Origin: Salinicola sp.
GTDB taxonomy: Bacteria; Pseudomonadota; Gammaproteobacteria; Pseudomonadales; Halomonadaceae
Direction: 5' to 3'
DNA length: 34,590 nt
NCBI GenBank assembly: GCA_002695065.1
Contig: NZNW01000052.1
Span: forward strand, 1-34,590
Made by a program: the position numbers and the translations under genes
Shown: positions 8,266-16,464 of the stretch, piece by piece
How the letters are laid out: every line of letters begins with the position of its first letter
Numbering within the stretch: position 1 is the first letter of the stretch
Notes under the pieces: generated by a model
The model's input: the letters and a program-made list of their open reading frames with translations, nothing else
Databases searched by the model: none
Told to the model about the DNA's origin: nothing

Positions 8266-10067
8266 ACGGTGAACGCATGAACGTCATTCTGATTACGGCC
8301 TGCCCCAGCGGCATGGCGACGACCTTTCTGGCCGCGCGGCGTCTGGAGCAGGCCGCGCTGCGTCGCGGCTGGCAGCCCCGGGTGGAGATGCACGGCGAAC
8401 TCGAACCGGTCGCACCGGTATCGGAACAGGCGATCGCCGAGGCGGACCTGGTCGTGGTGGCCGCCGATCGGGTGCCCGAGCCGTCGCGCTTCGTCGGCAA
8501 GCGGCTCTATCGCGCAGCGGTCCAGCAGGCGCTGCCCGATCCCGAGGCGTTTCTCGAGCGTGCCGCCCGCGAGGCGACGGCGTTCGACGCCGCCAGCGAA
8601 CCTGCGAATGCCCCGGCGGTGGCCGAGGCGGAGCCTTCACGGGCCAGACGTATCGTCGCGGTGACGGCCTGCCCAACCGGGGTCGCGCACACTTTCATGG
8701 CCGCCGAGGCCCTCGAGCAGGCCGGCCGGGCGCTGGGCCACCGGATCCACGTCGAGACCCAGGGCTCCGTGGGGGCGCAGAATCCGATCGGTGAAGCGGA
8801 CATCGAGGCGGCGGATATCGTGCTGCTGGCCTGTGACATCGAGGTCGACGACACCCGTTTCGCCGGCAAGCCGATCTACCGCACCTCCACCGGCAGCGCG
8901 CTCAAGCAGCCGCAGCAGACGATCCAGAAGGCCCTCGAGGAGGCGCAGGTAGAGTCGGTCGGCAGCAACAAAGGGGCCGGCGGCGAGCGCAAGAGCGCGA
9001 AGGAGCGCGGGTTCTACAAGCACCTGCTGACCGGTGTCTCGTTCATGCTGCCGATGGTGGTGGCGGGCGGGCTCTGTATCGCGCTCTCGTTCGTGTTCGG
9101 GATCAAGGCCTACGAGCAGGAAGGGACGCTGGCGGCGGCGCTGATGCAGATCGGGGGCGGTACCGCCTTCGCCTTGATGGTGCCGGTGCTGGCCGGCTAT
9201 ATCGCCTACTCCATCGCCGACCGTCCCGGCATCGCGCCAGGGATGATCGGCGGGATGCTGGCCTCCACCCTGGGGGCCGGTTTCATCGGCGGGATCCTCG
9301 CGGGCTTCCTGGCCGGCTACTCGGCCAGGGCGGTGACGCGCTACGTCAAGCTGCCGGCCAGCGTGGAGTCGCTCAAGCCGATCCTGATCATCCCGCTGTT
9401 GGCGAGCCTGTTCACCGGGCTGGTCATGATCTACGTGGTCGGCACCCCGGTGGCGGCGCTGCTGTCGACATTGACCACCTTCCTCAACAACATGGGGTCG
9501 ACCAACGCGGTCCTGCTGGGCGTGCTGCTCGGCGCGATGATGTGCTTCGACCTGGGTGGGCCGGTCAACAAGGCAGCCTATACCTTCGGGGTGGGGCTGC
9601 TGTCGACTGAGACCTACATGCCGATGGCGGCGATCATGGCCGCGGGCATGGTGCCGCCCATCGGCATGGGGCTGGCCACGTTCCTGAGGCGCAGCCGGTT
9701 CGCCCAGGCCGAGCGCGAGGCGGGCAAGGCGTCGTTCGTGCTGGGCCTCTGCTTCATCAGCGAGGGGGCGATCCCCTTTGCCGCCAAGGATCCGCTGCGG
9801 GTGATTCCGATCTCGATGCTCGGCGGTGCGGTGACCGGGGCGCTTTCGATGTGGTTCGGCGTCAAGCTGATGGCACCCCACGGCGGTCTGTTCGTGCTGC
9901 TGATCCCGAACGCGGTCAACCTGGCGCTGCTCTACCTGGTCGCCATTGCCGCCGGCTCGGTGATCACCGGGGTCGGCTACGCACTGCTCAAGCGTGGTGA
10001 GGCGGATACGGTGCCGGTCGCCCCTGCCCCGCCCGACACCGCCGGGGTGAGTCGCCAGGCGTCCTGA
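8262..10067 (+). CDS. fruA: Fructose PTS permease EIIB'BC
   Basis: This encodes 601 residues. There are two IIB-like domains: residues 7-100 with LITACPSGMATTF (Cys14) and residues 125-225 with VTACPTGVAHTFMAAEALE (Cys137, the canonical phosphorylation site, followed by the usual HVETQGSVG). From about residue 246 onward lies a IIC membrane domain with about eight to ten hydrophobic spans, including MLPMVVAGGLCIALSF and CFDLGGPVNKAAYTFG. It imports fructose and delivers fructose-1-phosphate. The N-terminal IIB' copy corresponds to the degenerate domain of E. coli FruA, yet here it keeps a Cys at the equivalent place. Start ATG 8262 has a near-perfect AGGAGGGGG and overlaps the fruK stop; ATG 8277 is an alternative. 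No clear terminator follows. Confidence 0.95.
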   Translation: MNGERMNVILITACPSGMATTFLAARRLEQAALRRGWQPRVEMHGELEPVAPVSEQAIAEADLVVVAADRVPEPSRFVGKRLYRAAVQQALPDPEAFLERAAREATAFDAASEPANAPAVAEAEPSRARRIVAVTACPTGVAHTFMAAEALEQAGRALGHRIHVETQGSVGAQNPIGEADIEAADIVLLACDIEVDDTRFAGKPIYRTSTGSALKQPQQTIQKALEEAQVESVGSNKGAGGERKSAKERGFYKHLLTGVSFMLPMVVAGGLCIALSFVFGIKAYEQEGTLAAALMQIGGGTAFALMVPVLAGYIAYSIADRPGIAPGMIGGMLASTLGAGFIGGILAGFLAGYSARAVTRYVKLPASVESLKPILIIPLLASLFTGLVMIYVVGTPVAALLSTLTTFLNNMGSTNAVLLGVLLGAMMCFDLGGPVNKAAYTFGVGLLSTETYMPMAAIMAAGMVPPIGMGLATFLRRSRFAQAEREAGKASFVLGLCFISEGAIPFAAKDPLRVIPISMLGGAVTGALSMWFGVKLMAPHGGLFVLLIPNAVNLALLYLVAIAAGSVITGVGYALLKRGEADTVPVAPAPPDTAGVSRQAS

Positions 10068-10137
10068 TTCGCGAAAGTGGGTATCGCGACCTACGTTGGT
10101 GGATGACAAGAGCGCATGTTGCCTAGCGGAGGTCGCA

Positions 10138-10674
10138 ATGAAGATTCACTGGCAGGGCGATCGCCTGGCCGTCGCCGAGGGCGACATCACCCGGTTCGAG
10201 GGCGATGCCATCGTCAATGCCGCCAACAAGAGCATGCAGGGCGGCGGCGGCGTCGATGGGGCGATTCACCGCGCGGCAGGCCCGGAGCTGCTCGAGGCGT
10301 GCCGGGAACTGCGGCGCACGGTCTGGCCGGACGGATTGCCCGTCGGTGAAGTGGCGATGACGCCCGGTTTCAAGCTGCCGGCGCGTCACGTCATCCATAC
10401 GGTCGGGCCGGTATTCGCCAAGTCGGAAGATCGTTCCGAACTGCTGGCCGACTGCTACCGTAACGCCTTGCATCTCGCCGCCGAGCATCGGTTCGAGCGG
10501 CTGGCGTTCCCGGCCATCTCGACGGGCATCTACGGCTATCCGGCCGACGCGGCCGCTGGCATCGTGGCGGAGGTGATGCGCGAGCGGTTGCCCACGCTGC
10601 CCCGCCTGGAAGTGACGCTGGTGTTCTTCTCGGCGAGGGACGCCGAAGGCTTCCTGAAGAGCGCTTCCCTGTAG
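10138..10674 (+). CDS. Macro-domain ADP-ribose hydrolase (YmdB-like, O-acetyl-ADP-ribose deacetylase)
   Basis: This encodes 178 residues of a single macro domain. Seen: IVNAANKSMQGGGGVDGAIHRAAG, the ADP-ribose-binding loop with the catalytic Asn/Asp region; HVIHTVGPVF; and AFPAISTGIYGYP, the second phosphate-binding loop. These match the MacroD/YmdB class, which removes acetyl from O-acetyl-ADP-ribose or mono-ADP-ribose from acidic residues. ATG 10138 has GGAGG eight bases upstream; an in-frame start at 10096 adds 14 unconserved residues. It follows fruA by 70 nt on the same strand and could be read through from the fru operon, but no functional link to fructose is known. It converges on baeR. 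Confidence 0.9.
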   Translation: MKIHWQGDRLAVAEGDITRFEGDAIVNAANKSMQGGGGVDGAIHRAAGPELLEACRELRRTVWPDGLPVGEVAMTPGFKLPARHVIHTVGPVFAKSEDRSELLADCYRNALHLAAEHRFERLAFPAISTGIYGYPADAAAGIVAEVMRERLPTLPRLEVTLVFFSARDAEGFLKSASL

Positions 10675-10745
10675 GCGCCGAAGGAAGAAGCGCTACGGCA
10701 GGGGGAGGGCCTCCCTCGTTTCCCGGGGCCGGCCGACCGCTGGCC

Positions 10746-11438
10746 TCACTCTTCCGGCTGGTACTTGTAGCCGACCCCGTAGACCGAGCGAATGATGTCC
10801 CGTTCCGGCCAGACGTCGGCGATCTTGCGGCGCAGTTTCTTGACGTGACTGTCGACGGTGCGCTCGGAGACGATGCGGTGGTCGCGGTACATGTGGTCCA
10901 TCAACTGGTCGCGGGAGAATATCCGGCCTGGGCTGTGCATCATCACCTTGAGCAACTGGAACTCGACGGCGGTGAGATTGAGGTCCTCGCTCCCCGCCAT
11001 GGCGCGCCAGCCATCCTCGTCCAGGGTCAGGTGGTCGCCTTCGCTGCCGGCGTCGTCCGCGCTCGTGATGCCATGGCTGCGGCGGAGCACGGCCTTGACG
11101 CGCGCCACCACCTCCCGGGGGCTGAAGGGTTTGCAGATGTAATCGTCGGCGCCCAGCTCGAGCCCCAGCAATCGATCCACCTCCTCGACCCGTGCGGTCA
11201 GCATGATCACCGGTATGGCGGGGAATCGCTCGCGAATCTGGCGGCACAGCGTGAGGCCGTCGGTACCGGGCAGCATCAGATCGAGCAGCACCAGCATCGG
11301 CTGGTTCTCCTCCAGCCACTCCATGACGGCGTTGCCGTGGTCGATATGATCGGAGGCATAGCCGCTCTTCGACAGGTAGTCGGCGACCAGGCGGGCGATC
11401 TTGGGTTCATCCTCGACGATCAGAATGGTGTCGTTCAT
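10746..11438 (-). CDS. baeR: BaeR-like response regulator, OmpR family
   Basis: This encodes 230 residues. The receiver domain is at 1-120, with acidic pocket E9/D10, phospho-acceptor Asp53 in LLDLMLPGTDGL, the TAR switch and Lys in CKPFSPREVV. The winged-helix domain is at about 130-230, with LNLTAVEFQLLKVM and RTVDSHVKKLRRKI. The run DLMLPGTDGLTLCRQIR and the GLELGADDYICKPFSPREVVARVK block are very close to E. coli BaeR. I start it at ATG 11438 (GGGAGC upstream); the codon before is TTG and could extend it by one residue. It begins 12 nt after the baeS stop, so the two are co-transcribed. BaeR of E. coli activates multidrug efflux and envelope-stress genes such as mdtABC; the targets here are not in the window. 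Confidence 0.9.
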   Translation of the reverse strand: MNDTILIVEDEPKIARLVADYLSKSGYASDHIDHGNAVMEWLEENQPMLVLLDLMLPGTDGLTLCRQIRERFPAIPVIMLTARVEEVDRLLGLELGADDYICKPFSPREVVARVKAVLRRSHGITSADDAGSEGDHLTLDEDGWRAMAGSEDLNLTAVEFQLLKVMMHSPGRIFSRDQLMDHMYRDHRIVSERTVDSHVKKLRRKIADVWPERDIIRSVYGVGYKYQPEE

Positions 11439-11450
11439 CAAACCGGCTCC

Positions 11451-12989
11451 CTATCGATTGGTATGGCTGCCGTCGCTGCTGGCTGCTTTCCCGGCGGGAA
11501 GGCAGGGCTCGGCCGAGGATTCAGCGGGCAGGTCCAGCGGAAATGCCAGCGTCCAGCGCAATCCGCCCAGTGGCGAAGCGGAAGGTGTCAGTACGCCGCC
11601 CTGGGCCTCGATCAGCGCTCGGGCGATGGAGAGACCCAGCCCGCTGCCGCCGCTACGGCGGTTGCGTGAGCCTTCCACCCGATACAGTCGTTCGGTCAGA
11701 CGCGGCAGTTCGTCGGCCGGCACCCCCGGCGGCGTATCCTCCCAGATCACTTCCGCCTTGTCGTGACGTTGCCGCAGCATGACGCGCAGCGTGCCGGGGC
11801 CGTCGGTGTAGGCAATGGTGTTGGAGAGCAGGTTGTCCCACAGTTGGCGCAGGCGCTGGCTGTCGGCGCGTACCCATACGGGCACGGTGTCGATTTCAAG
11901 GGTCAGGCCGTGGCTCTCCAGGCGCGGTTCGCTGTCCTCGAGCCGCTGAACCAGTGACTCCTCGAGATCCACCGGAACCAGGTGCATGTCCAGCGCGCCG
12001 GCGTCGCTCTGGGCGAGCAGGCGCAGATCCTCGACCAGATGCCCGAGCTGGTCGACCTCCTGTTGCAGCGACCCCAGATTGTCCGGCGACAGTGGCCGCA
12101 CGCCATCCTGCATGGCTTCGATCTCGCCGCGCAGCACCGCCAGCGGCGTGCGCAGTTCATGAGCGATGTCTGCAACCCAGCGCTGCCTCGCGCGCCGGTT
12201 GGCCTCCAGCGTTTCGGCCAGCTGATTGAAATCTGCGGAGAGGCGCGACAGCTCGTCGCGACCGCGCTCGGACAGGCGCACGCTGTAGTCCCCCAGGGTC
12301 AGTCGCCGGGTCGCCAGCGTCATGAAACGGGCGCGTCGCCCCAACCACCAGGCCAGCCCACCCGCCAGCAGTAGCGAGGTGAGAAACAGCGAGCCGACGA
12401 TGATCGTGAGGTTGCGCTGCTGGCGCTCGAGGAATATCTGGTCCATGCGCGCCATGAGGCGTTCCGGGGGAAGATAGCCAAGTTGCCCCACCAGCTTGTT
12501 GCCGCTGCGGATGGGAACGAAGTGCGGCTCCGGCGGTGGCGGAATGTCCAGGTCGAGATCCTGTGGTGGCGGCTTGAGCAGGGGTTCGCCGATGACGGGG
12601 TTGCTCAACTCGTCGAGCAGCACGTAGCCGCGGGCGTCGGACAGCTGTCGATCGATCCCGGTCGGAGGGTGGCGGTCGCTCGACCATAGCTGGCTGCGGA
12701 CCAGGCTTTGCCAGGCGCGGGGATTGTCGCGCAGCCACTGCCAGCTCCCGCGTTGCGTCCACTGCTCTCCCAGTGCGTTGGCCAGGGTCTCGGCGCGTGT
12801 CGACTGGCTGCGTTCCAGATAATTGACGAACCCCTCGTCCAGGCTCCTCGAGACGAACACGAACACCAGGCCGCTGATCAGCACATTGGTGACCAGGATG
12901 ATGGCGAAAAGCTTGAAGCTCAGGCGTGACAGTCGCGGCCAGTCACGTCGACTGCTGAGCGATAGAGACATAGGGGCAGGCTTTTTCAC
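11451..12989 (-). CDS. baeS: BaeS-like envelope-stress sensor histidine kinase
   Basis: This encodes 512 residues from the GTG at 12989, or 506 from ATG 12971; ribosome-binding sites are weak for both. The first membrane helix is at about 24-47. A periplasmic sensor region spans about 48-193 and contains an unusual proline-rich stretch KPPPQDLDLDIPPPPEPH. The second helix is at 194-216 and a HAMP linker at about 217-270. HisKA has His277 in DIAHELRTPLAVLRGEIEAMQDG, and the ATPase domain has the N-box DNLLSNTIAYTD and GGSGLGLSIARALIEAQGG. The H-box region is BaeS-like. It autophosphorylates and hands phosphate to BaeR, encoded just downstream. A tandem repeat about 65 nt upstream of the start may be a BaeR site. 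Confidence 0.88.
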   Translation of the reverse strand: MKKPAPMSLSLSSRRDWPRLSRLSFKLFAIILVTNVLISGLVFVFVSRSLDEGFVNYLERSQSTRAETLANALGEQWTQRGSWQWLRDNPRAWQSLVRSQLWSSDRHPPTGIDRQLSDARGYVLLDELSNPVIGEPLLKPPPQDLDLDIPPPPEPHFVPIRSGNKLVGQLGYLPPERLMARMDQIFLERQQRNLTIIVGSLFLTSLLLAGGLAWWLGRRARFMTLATRRLTLGDYSVRLSERGRDELSRLSADFNQLAETLEANRRARQRWVADIAHELRTPLAVLRGEIEAMQDGVRPLSPDNLGSLQQEVDQLGHLVEDLRLLAQSDAGALDMHLVPVDLEESLVQRLEDSEPRLESHGLTLEIDTVPVWVRADSQRLRQLWDNLLSNTIAYTDGPGTLRVMLRQRHDKAEVIWEDTPPGVPADELPRLTERLYRVEGSRNRRSGGSGLGLSIARALIEAQGGVLTPSASPLGGLRWTLAFPLDLPAESSAEPCLPAGKAASSDGSHTNR

Positions 12990-13050
12990 GTATGGTGACG
13001 GTCCCTAAGTGTGGCGCAACGCATGGCAGTGACGGTTCAGGCAATCGGCA

Positions 13051-13067
13051 AAGATTGTGGAGATTGT
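13051..13067 (-). promoter_or_regulatory. Tandem ACAATCT repeat upstream of baeS, possible BaeR box
   Basis: On the minus strand the sequence ACAATCT-CC-ACAATCT gives two direct half-sites in 9-bp phase, the arrangement used by OmpR-family regulators. The inner part TCTCCACAAT resembles the start of the E. coli BaeR consensus (TCTCCAT-D-AT). It lies 62-78 nt upstream of the baeS start, so autoregulation is plausible. The match is partial. Confidence 0.35.
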
Positions 13068-13156
13068 CGCACATGCCGCTGTTCTTCGAACTGCCGGCTC
13101 CGGGCTGCCTGCCCCGGTGCGTCGGGTTCGGGGCACGGTAGAGCGCGGCTTCGACA

Positions 13157-13687
13157 TCAGGCGTCGTCGCTTCGGGATAGCCGTCGCTCGCCCCAGACGA
13201 AGTCGATCGCCCAGTGGGGCTGGTCGGCGGCGTCGAAAGATGCCCACAGTTCGGTGAACGTGAGTCCGCTGACCGGGTGCCGGTGCGTCGGCAGAAGCTC
13301 CGCCAGCGGATGAAGAACGAAAGCATAGCGGTCGATGTCTTCCCGCGGTAGCCGACGAGTGCCGTCGCCCTCGACGCTGTCGCCCCACAGCAGCAGGTCG
13401 ATGTCCAGCGTGCGGGCGACGAACTTGGCCGGGCCGGCCGGGCGGCCGTTATCCCGTTCGATCGCCTTGCAGTGACGATCGATCGCCGCCGGGGAGAGTT
13501 CGGTCTCGAAGGCCACTACCATGTTGTAGAACGGGCGCTCGTCGTCGAAACCGACCGCCGGGCTCTCGAAGACCCGGGAGAGCTGCAGCGGGTGAGGCGC
13601 GGCAAGCGCCTCCAGCGCCTCCAGGGCCCGGGTCAGATGGTGCCGGCGCCGGATGTTGCTGCCCAGCCCGAGAGCGACCAGTGGCAT
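13157..13687 (-). CDS. folK: 2-amino-4-hydroxy-6-hydroxymethyldihydropteridine pyrophosphokinase
   Basis: This encodes 176 residues. HPPK transfers pyrophosphate from ATP to 6-hydroxymethyl-7,8-dihydropterin in folate synthesis. Seen: the N-terminal ALGLGSNI, FYNMVVAFET, and the Mg/ATP signature KFVARTLDIDLLLWGD (Asp pair D-I-D), followed by LPREDIDRYAFVLHPLAEL. Length fits the roughly 160-residue family, with a short extra tail after ELLPTHRHPVSG. ATG 13687 overlaps the folB stop as ATGA, and the longer open frame upstream only crosses folB. The preceding pathway step is catalysed by FolB, so the pair forms a compact two-step folate operon. Confidence 0.94.
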   Translation of the reverse strand: MPLVALGLGSNIRRRHHLTRALEALEALAAPHPLQLSRVFESPAVGFDDERPFYNMVVAFETELSPAAIDRHCKAIERDNGRPAGPAKFVARTLDIDLLLWGDSVEGDGTRRLPREDIDRYAFVLHPLAELLPTHRHPVSGLTFTELWASFDAADQPHWAIDFVWGERRLSRSDDA

Positions 13688-14040
13688 CAGTCGACGCTGC
13701 GCTCGATGCGCACGCCCACGGCGCGCGCAGCTGCCACCGCTCCCGGCTTGCGCACGGTCAGGCGCAAATGGCGGATGCCGAACTCGTCGATCAGCAACGC
13801 CGCGACGCGCTCCGCAAACGTCTCGACCAGGCCATGGGCGTTGGCGTCGGCATAGTCGGAGAGGCGCTGGCAGATGGCGGCGTAGTCGAGCGTTTGGGAG
13901 AGATCGTCGGCACGGGCCGCCGGACGAATGTCGGTGCCAAGCTCCAGGTCCAGCTCGAGGCGTTGGCGCACCTTGCGTTCCCAATCGTAGACGCCGATCA
14001 CCGTCTCCAGGCTCAAGCCTTCGATCATTACCTGATCCAC
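13687..14040 (-). CDS. folB: Dihydroneopterin aldolase
   Basis: This encodes 117 residues. It converts 7,8-dihydroneopterin to 6-hydroxymethyl-dihydropterin and glycolaldehyde. Seen: IGVYDWERKVRQRLELDLEL (conserved family N-terminus with the E-R region), TLDYAAICQRL, LVETFAERVA with the catalytic Glu, and VRKPGAVAAARAVGVRIER with the conserved Lys. I chose GTG 14040 because GAGGAGG lies just upstream and the resulting N-terminus (MDQVMIEGLS) aligns with E. coli FolB; ATG 14028 would cut four residues. It overlaps folK by 4 bases and is divergent from plsY. Confidence 0.94.
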   Translation of the reverse strand: MDQVMIEGLSLETVIGVYDWERKVRQRLELDLELGTDIRPAARADDLSQTLDYAAICQRLSDYADANAHGLVETFAERVAALLIDEFGIRHLRLTVRKPGAVAAARAVGVRIERSVD

Positions 14041-14126
14041 GCGACCTCCTCGTCAGCGCTGATGTCCGTCAGCGTTCATCGTGCGAGCGGTGGGTCGAAG
14101 CCGACGCACCGTCCAGGGTGGCGTCG

Positions 14127-14155
14127 ATTGTACGCGATGAGAGTGGCAGAATCAG
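14127..14155 (-). promoter_or_regulatory. Possible sigma-70 promoter of folB-folK
   Basis: On the minus strand CTGATT, 17 nt, then TACAAT (5 of 6 to the -10 consensus) lies about 90 nt upstream of the folB start. The -35 is weak. Confidence 0.35.
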
Positions 14156-14200
14156 GGCTCTCGATGATGTCCGCTCCGCGCGGTCAAGGGGAATGACGTC

Positions 14201-14857
14201 TTGCCTTCGATCGTTGTCACCGGCCTGCTGATGGCGGCTGGCTATCTCAGTGGCTCGCTGCTCGGCGCGATCTGGGTCTGCCGGGCCTGGGGGCTGCGCG
14301 ACCCGCGCTGGGCAGGTTCGGGGAACCCGGGGTTTTCCAATGTCCTGCGGGCCTTCGGCTGGCGTCCGGCGCTGGTGACGCTGGTGATCGATGCGGTCAA
14401 GGGGGTGCCGGTGCTGTGGCTGGCCGGTGCGCTGTCGCTCTCGGTCTGGGCCCAGGGCCTGGTGGGGTTGAGCGTGCTGGTCGGGCATAGCTGCCCGGTC
14501 TGGCACCGGGGGCGAGGCGGCAAGGCGGTGGCCAGTGCGTTTGGCGTGCTGTTGATGCTGGCAACGCCGGTGGCGTTGATCTGTGCGCTGTGCTGGTTCC
14601 TGCTCGCCTGGCGAGTACGCACGGCGGCCGTGGCGTCGCTGGCGTCGGCGCTGCTTGCCCCCCTGCTGAGTTACTGGCTGGTGCCGCCGATGACGGGCGT
14701 CATCTGCGTGTTCTCGCTGCTGGTGCTGGCCCGGCACGGCTGGAACATCCGGCTGTGGCGGGAGCGGCGCCGCGAGGCCCACGAGCCGGCGCTGGCCGAC
14801 CCTTTCGATGAAGAAGATGCGCTGCGTGATCGTCGCGAGGGCGATGACCGGAATTAA
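14201..14857 (+). CDS. plsY: Glycerol-3-phosphate acyltransferase PlsY
   Basis: This encodes 218 residues of an integral inner-membrane enzyme that transfers acyl from acyl-phosphate to sn-glycerol-3-phosphate, the first step of phospholipid synthesis. The three PlsY loops are visible: AWGLRDPRWAGSGNPGFSNVLR (G3P site; the usual GATNVLR is GFSNVLR here), IDAVKG-PVL, and GHSCPVWHRGRGGKAVASAFG (acyl-phosphate loop). About five hydrophobic spans occur. The acidic, charged tail after residue 190 is longer than usual. The start is TTG 14201 with AAGGGGA upstream; a later in-frame ATG at 14231 would remove part of the first helix. It is divergent from folB and convergent with tsaD, a common gammaproteobacterial neighbourhood. 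Confidence 0.92.
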   Translation: MPSIVVTGLLMAAGYLSGSLLGAIWVCRAWGLRDPRWAGSGNPGFSNVLRAFGWRPALVTLVIDAVKGVPVLWLAGALSLSVWAQGLVGLSVLVGHSCPVWHRGRGGKAVASAFGVLLMLATPVALICALCWFLLAWRVRTAAVASLASALLAPLLSYWLVPPMTGVICVFSLLVLARHGWNIRLWRERRREAHEPALADPFDEEDALRDRREGDDRN

Positions 14858-14903
14858 GCGCTGTCTGAAAAATCGGCGAGCGCAGGCATTTTTCAGACAG
14901 CGC
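14858..14903. terminator. Perfect 16-bp inverted repeat between convergent plsY and tsaD
   Basis: GCGCTGTCTGAAAAAT (14858-14873) and its exact complement (14888-14903) flank a 14-nt GC-rich loop. The element starts right after the plsY stop, and its right arm encodes the last codons and stop of tsaD. The A/T-tracts inside each arm could serve as the U-tract of a shorter hairpin, so a bidirectional terminator is the simplest role; no T-run follows the full stem. Confidence 0.55.
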
Positions 14904-15933
14904 GTGGCGCCGGGGGAGGTGTCAGTTCCGCCAGTGGCCAGCGTGGCCTCGGCTGTATGGCGTCGCTGCGCTGGCCGGCAATCAGCCGCTGCGCGCCGGC
15001 GTAGGCGATCATGGCGCCGTTGTCGGTGCAGAAACGCCCGCGTGGGTAGAATGCCCTGGCGCCCAGCCTGGCCAGCGCGATATCCAGCGTCTCGCGCAGG
15101 CGCCGATTGGCGCTGACGCCGCCGGCGACGACCAGCCTTGTCCGGCCGCTCTCCTTGAGGGCTCGCCGGCACTTGATGATCAGCGTATCGACAACGGCAT
15201 CCTCGAAGGCGCGGGCGACATCGGCCCGAGCCTGATCGTCGAGGGCGCCCTGCTCGCGAAGCTGACGCAGGGCGGTCAAGGTGTGGGTCTTGAGCCCGGA
15301 AAAACTGAAGTCGAGCCCCGGTCGATCGGTCATCGGGCGGGGGAATCGAAAGCGTTCGCTGCGGCCCCGCTCGGCCAGAGCGGCGACCTGCGGGCCGCCG
15401 GGGTAGGGCAGCTCGAGCATCTTGGCGACCTTGTCGAAGGCTTCGCCGGCGGCGTCGTCGACGGATTCGCCCAGCAGGCGATAGTCGCCCAGGCCGCGCA
15501 CGTCGACCAGTTGTGTATGGCCACCGGAGACCAGCAGGGCGACGAACGGAAACTCGGGCGCGGTCTCCTCCAGCATCGGTGCCAGCAGGTGGCCTTCCAT
15601 GTGATGCACGCCGAGCACCGGGATGTCGAGCGCGCGTGCCATGCCGTGAGCGGTGCAGGCGCCGACCATCAGCGCGCCGACCAGTCCGGGCCCGGCGGTG
15701 TAGGCGATGGCATCCAGGTCATGCTTGGTCAGCTGCGCGTCGGCCAGCACCTGATCGACCAGCGGCAGCAGCTTGCGGGTGTGGTCGCGGGAGGCCAGCT
15801 CCGGCACTACGCCACCGAACTCGGCGTGCAGCGCCACTTGGCTGTAGAGTGCATCGGCCAGCAGCCCGCCATCGGTGTCATAGAGAGCGACGCCGGTTTC
15901 GTCGCACGAAGTTTCGATACCCAGCACGCGCAT
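14893..15933 (-). CDS. tsaD: tRNA N6-threonylcarbamoyladenosine synthase subunit TsaD
   Basis: This encodes 346 residues. With TsaB and TsaE it transfers threonylcarbamoyl from TC-AMP to A37 of ANN-decoding tRNAs. Seen: [19 protein letters not shown], the metal ligands His111 and His115 in [36 protein letters not shown], and the C-terminal [12 protein letters not shown] plus [12 protein letters not shown]. Full length compared with E. coli (337). The last four residues and the stop are encoded by the right arm of a perfect inverted repeat. It is divergent from rpsU, as in many gammaproteobacteria. Confidence 0.96.
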   Translation of the reverse strand: MRVLGIETSCDETGVALYDTDGGLLADALYSQVALHAEFGGVVPELASRDHTRKLLPLVDQVLADAQLTKHDLDAIAYTAGPGLVGALMVGACTAHGMARALDIPVLGVHHMEGHLLAPMLEETAPEFPFVALLVSGGHTQLVDVRGLGDYRLLGESVDDAAGEAFDKVAKMLELPYPGGPQVAALAERGRSERFRFPRPMTDRPGLDFSFSGLKTHTLTALRQLREQGALDDQARADVARAFEDAVVDTLIIKCRRALKESGRTRLVVAGGVSANRRLRETLDIALARLGARAFYPRGRFCTDNGAMIAYAGAQRLIAGQRSDAIQPRPRWPLAELTPPPAPRAV

Positions 15934-16010
15934 GGTCGAATCATCCGTCGGGGTCGTTGAAGGAAACGCAGAAGCGGAAGGCGCGCTAGTTTACGCCGTC
16001 GAAAAGGTAT

Positions 16011-16039
16011 TTGCATTGGTTCGTGGGCGAGACTAGAAT
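16011..16039 (+). promoter_or_regulatory. Sigma-70 promoter of rpsU
   Basis: TTGCAT, a 17-nt spacer, then TAGAAT gives a strong sigma-70 match. The start would lie near 16046, leaving a leader of about 165 nt before rpsU. The 276-nt tsaD-rpsU gap holds no other gene; a weaker minus-strand pair (TGCAAA, 17 nt, TAAACT) overlapping it could serve tsaD. Confidence 0.65.
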
Positions 16040-16209
16040 GCTCTGCTCTGCAGGACTGGGTCGTGCGCCCTGAAGATCCGGGATGTGGCGTGGCAGACGA
16101 GATCGGCGGGAGATTGACCATCTCTCGTGACGCCGTCTGAATCCGCCCGGATCGTCTTCTCGGGTGTGCGTTCAAACCGAACTCAATTCCCAAGGTAGGT
16201 GAGTGCTTC

Positions 16210-16425
16210 ATGCCCGCTGTTAAAGTACGTGATAACGAGCCGTTCGACGTCGCACTGCGTCGCTTCAAACGCTCCTGCGAAAAAGCCGGGGTTCTGTCCG
16301 AAGTCCGCCGTCGCGAAACTTACGAAAAGCCCACTGCGGTTCGCAAGCGTAAAGCTGCGGCTGCCGTGAAGCGTCACGCCAAGAAGTTGCAGCGTGAACG
16401 TAAGCGTTTCGAACGCTTGTATTGA
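16210..16425 (+). CDS. rpsU: 30S ribosomal protein S21
   Basis: This encodes 71 residues, the exact family length. The N-terminal [21 protein letters not shown] and the very basic helical C-terminus rich in Arg/Lys are diagnostic for bacterial bS21, a small-subunit protein involved in initiation. AGGTGAG precedes the ATG. It is the first gene of the macromolecular-synthesis cluster rpsU-dnaG-rpoD; a strong hairpin terminator follows 40 nt after its stop, as in E. coli, so rpsU can be expressed far more than dnaG. Confidence 0.97.
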   Translation: MPAVKVRDNEPFDVALRRFKRSCEKAGVLSEVRRRETYEKPTAVRKRKAAAAVKRHAKKLQRERKRFERLY

Positions 16426-16464
16426 TCCGTACTGCGGTGGCTTCGGTCACCCAGAGGGACGATC

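Noticed and set aside
8637-10109. 490-codon minus-strand frame over fruA
   Set aside because: His/Arg/Gln-rich shadow of a clearly recognised membrane protein gene.
13110-13135. TGCCCCG/CGGGGCA stem after folK
   Set aside because: Only 7 bp with a 12-nt loop and no T-run; not convincing as a terminator.
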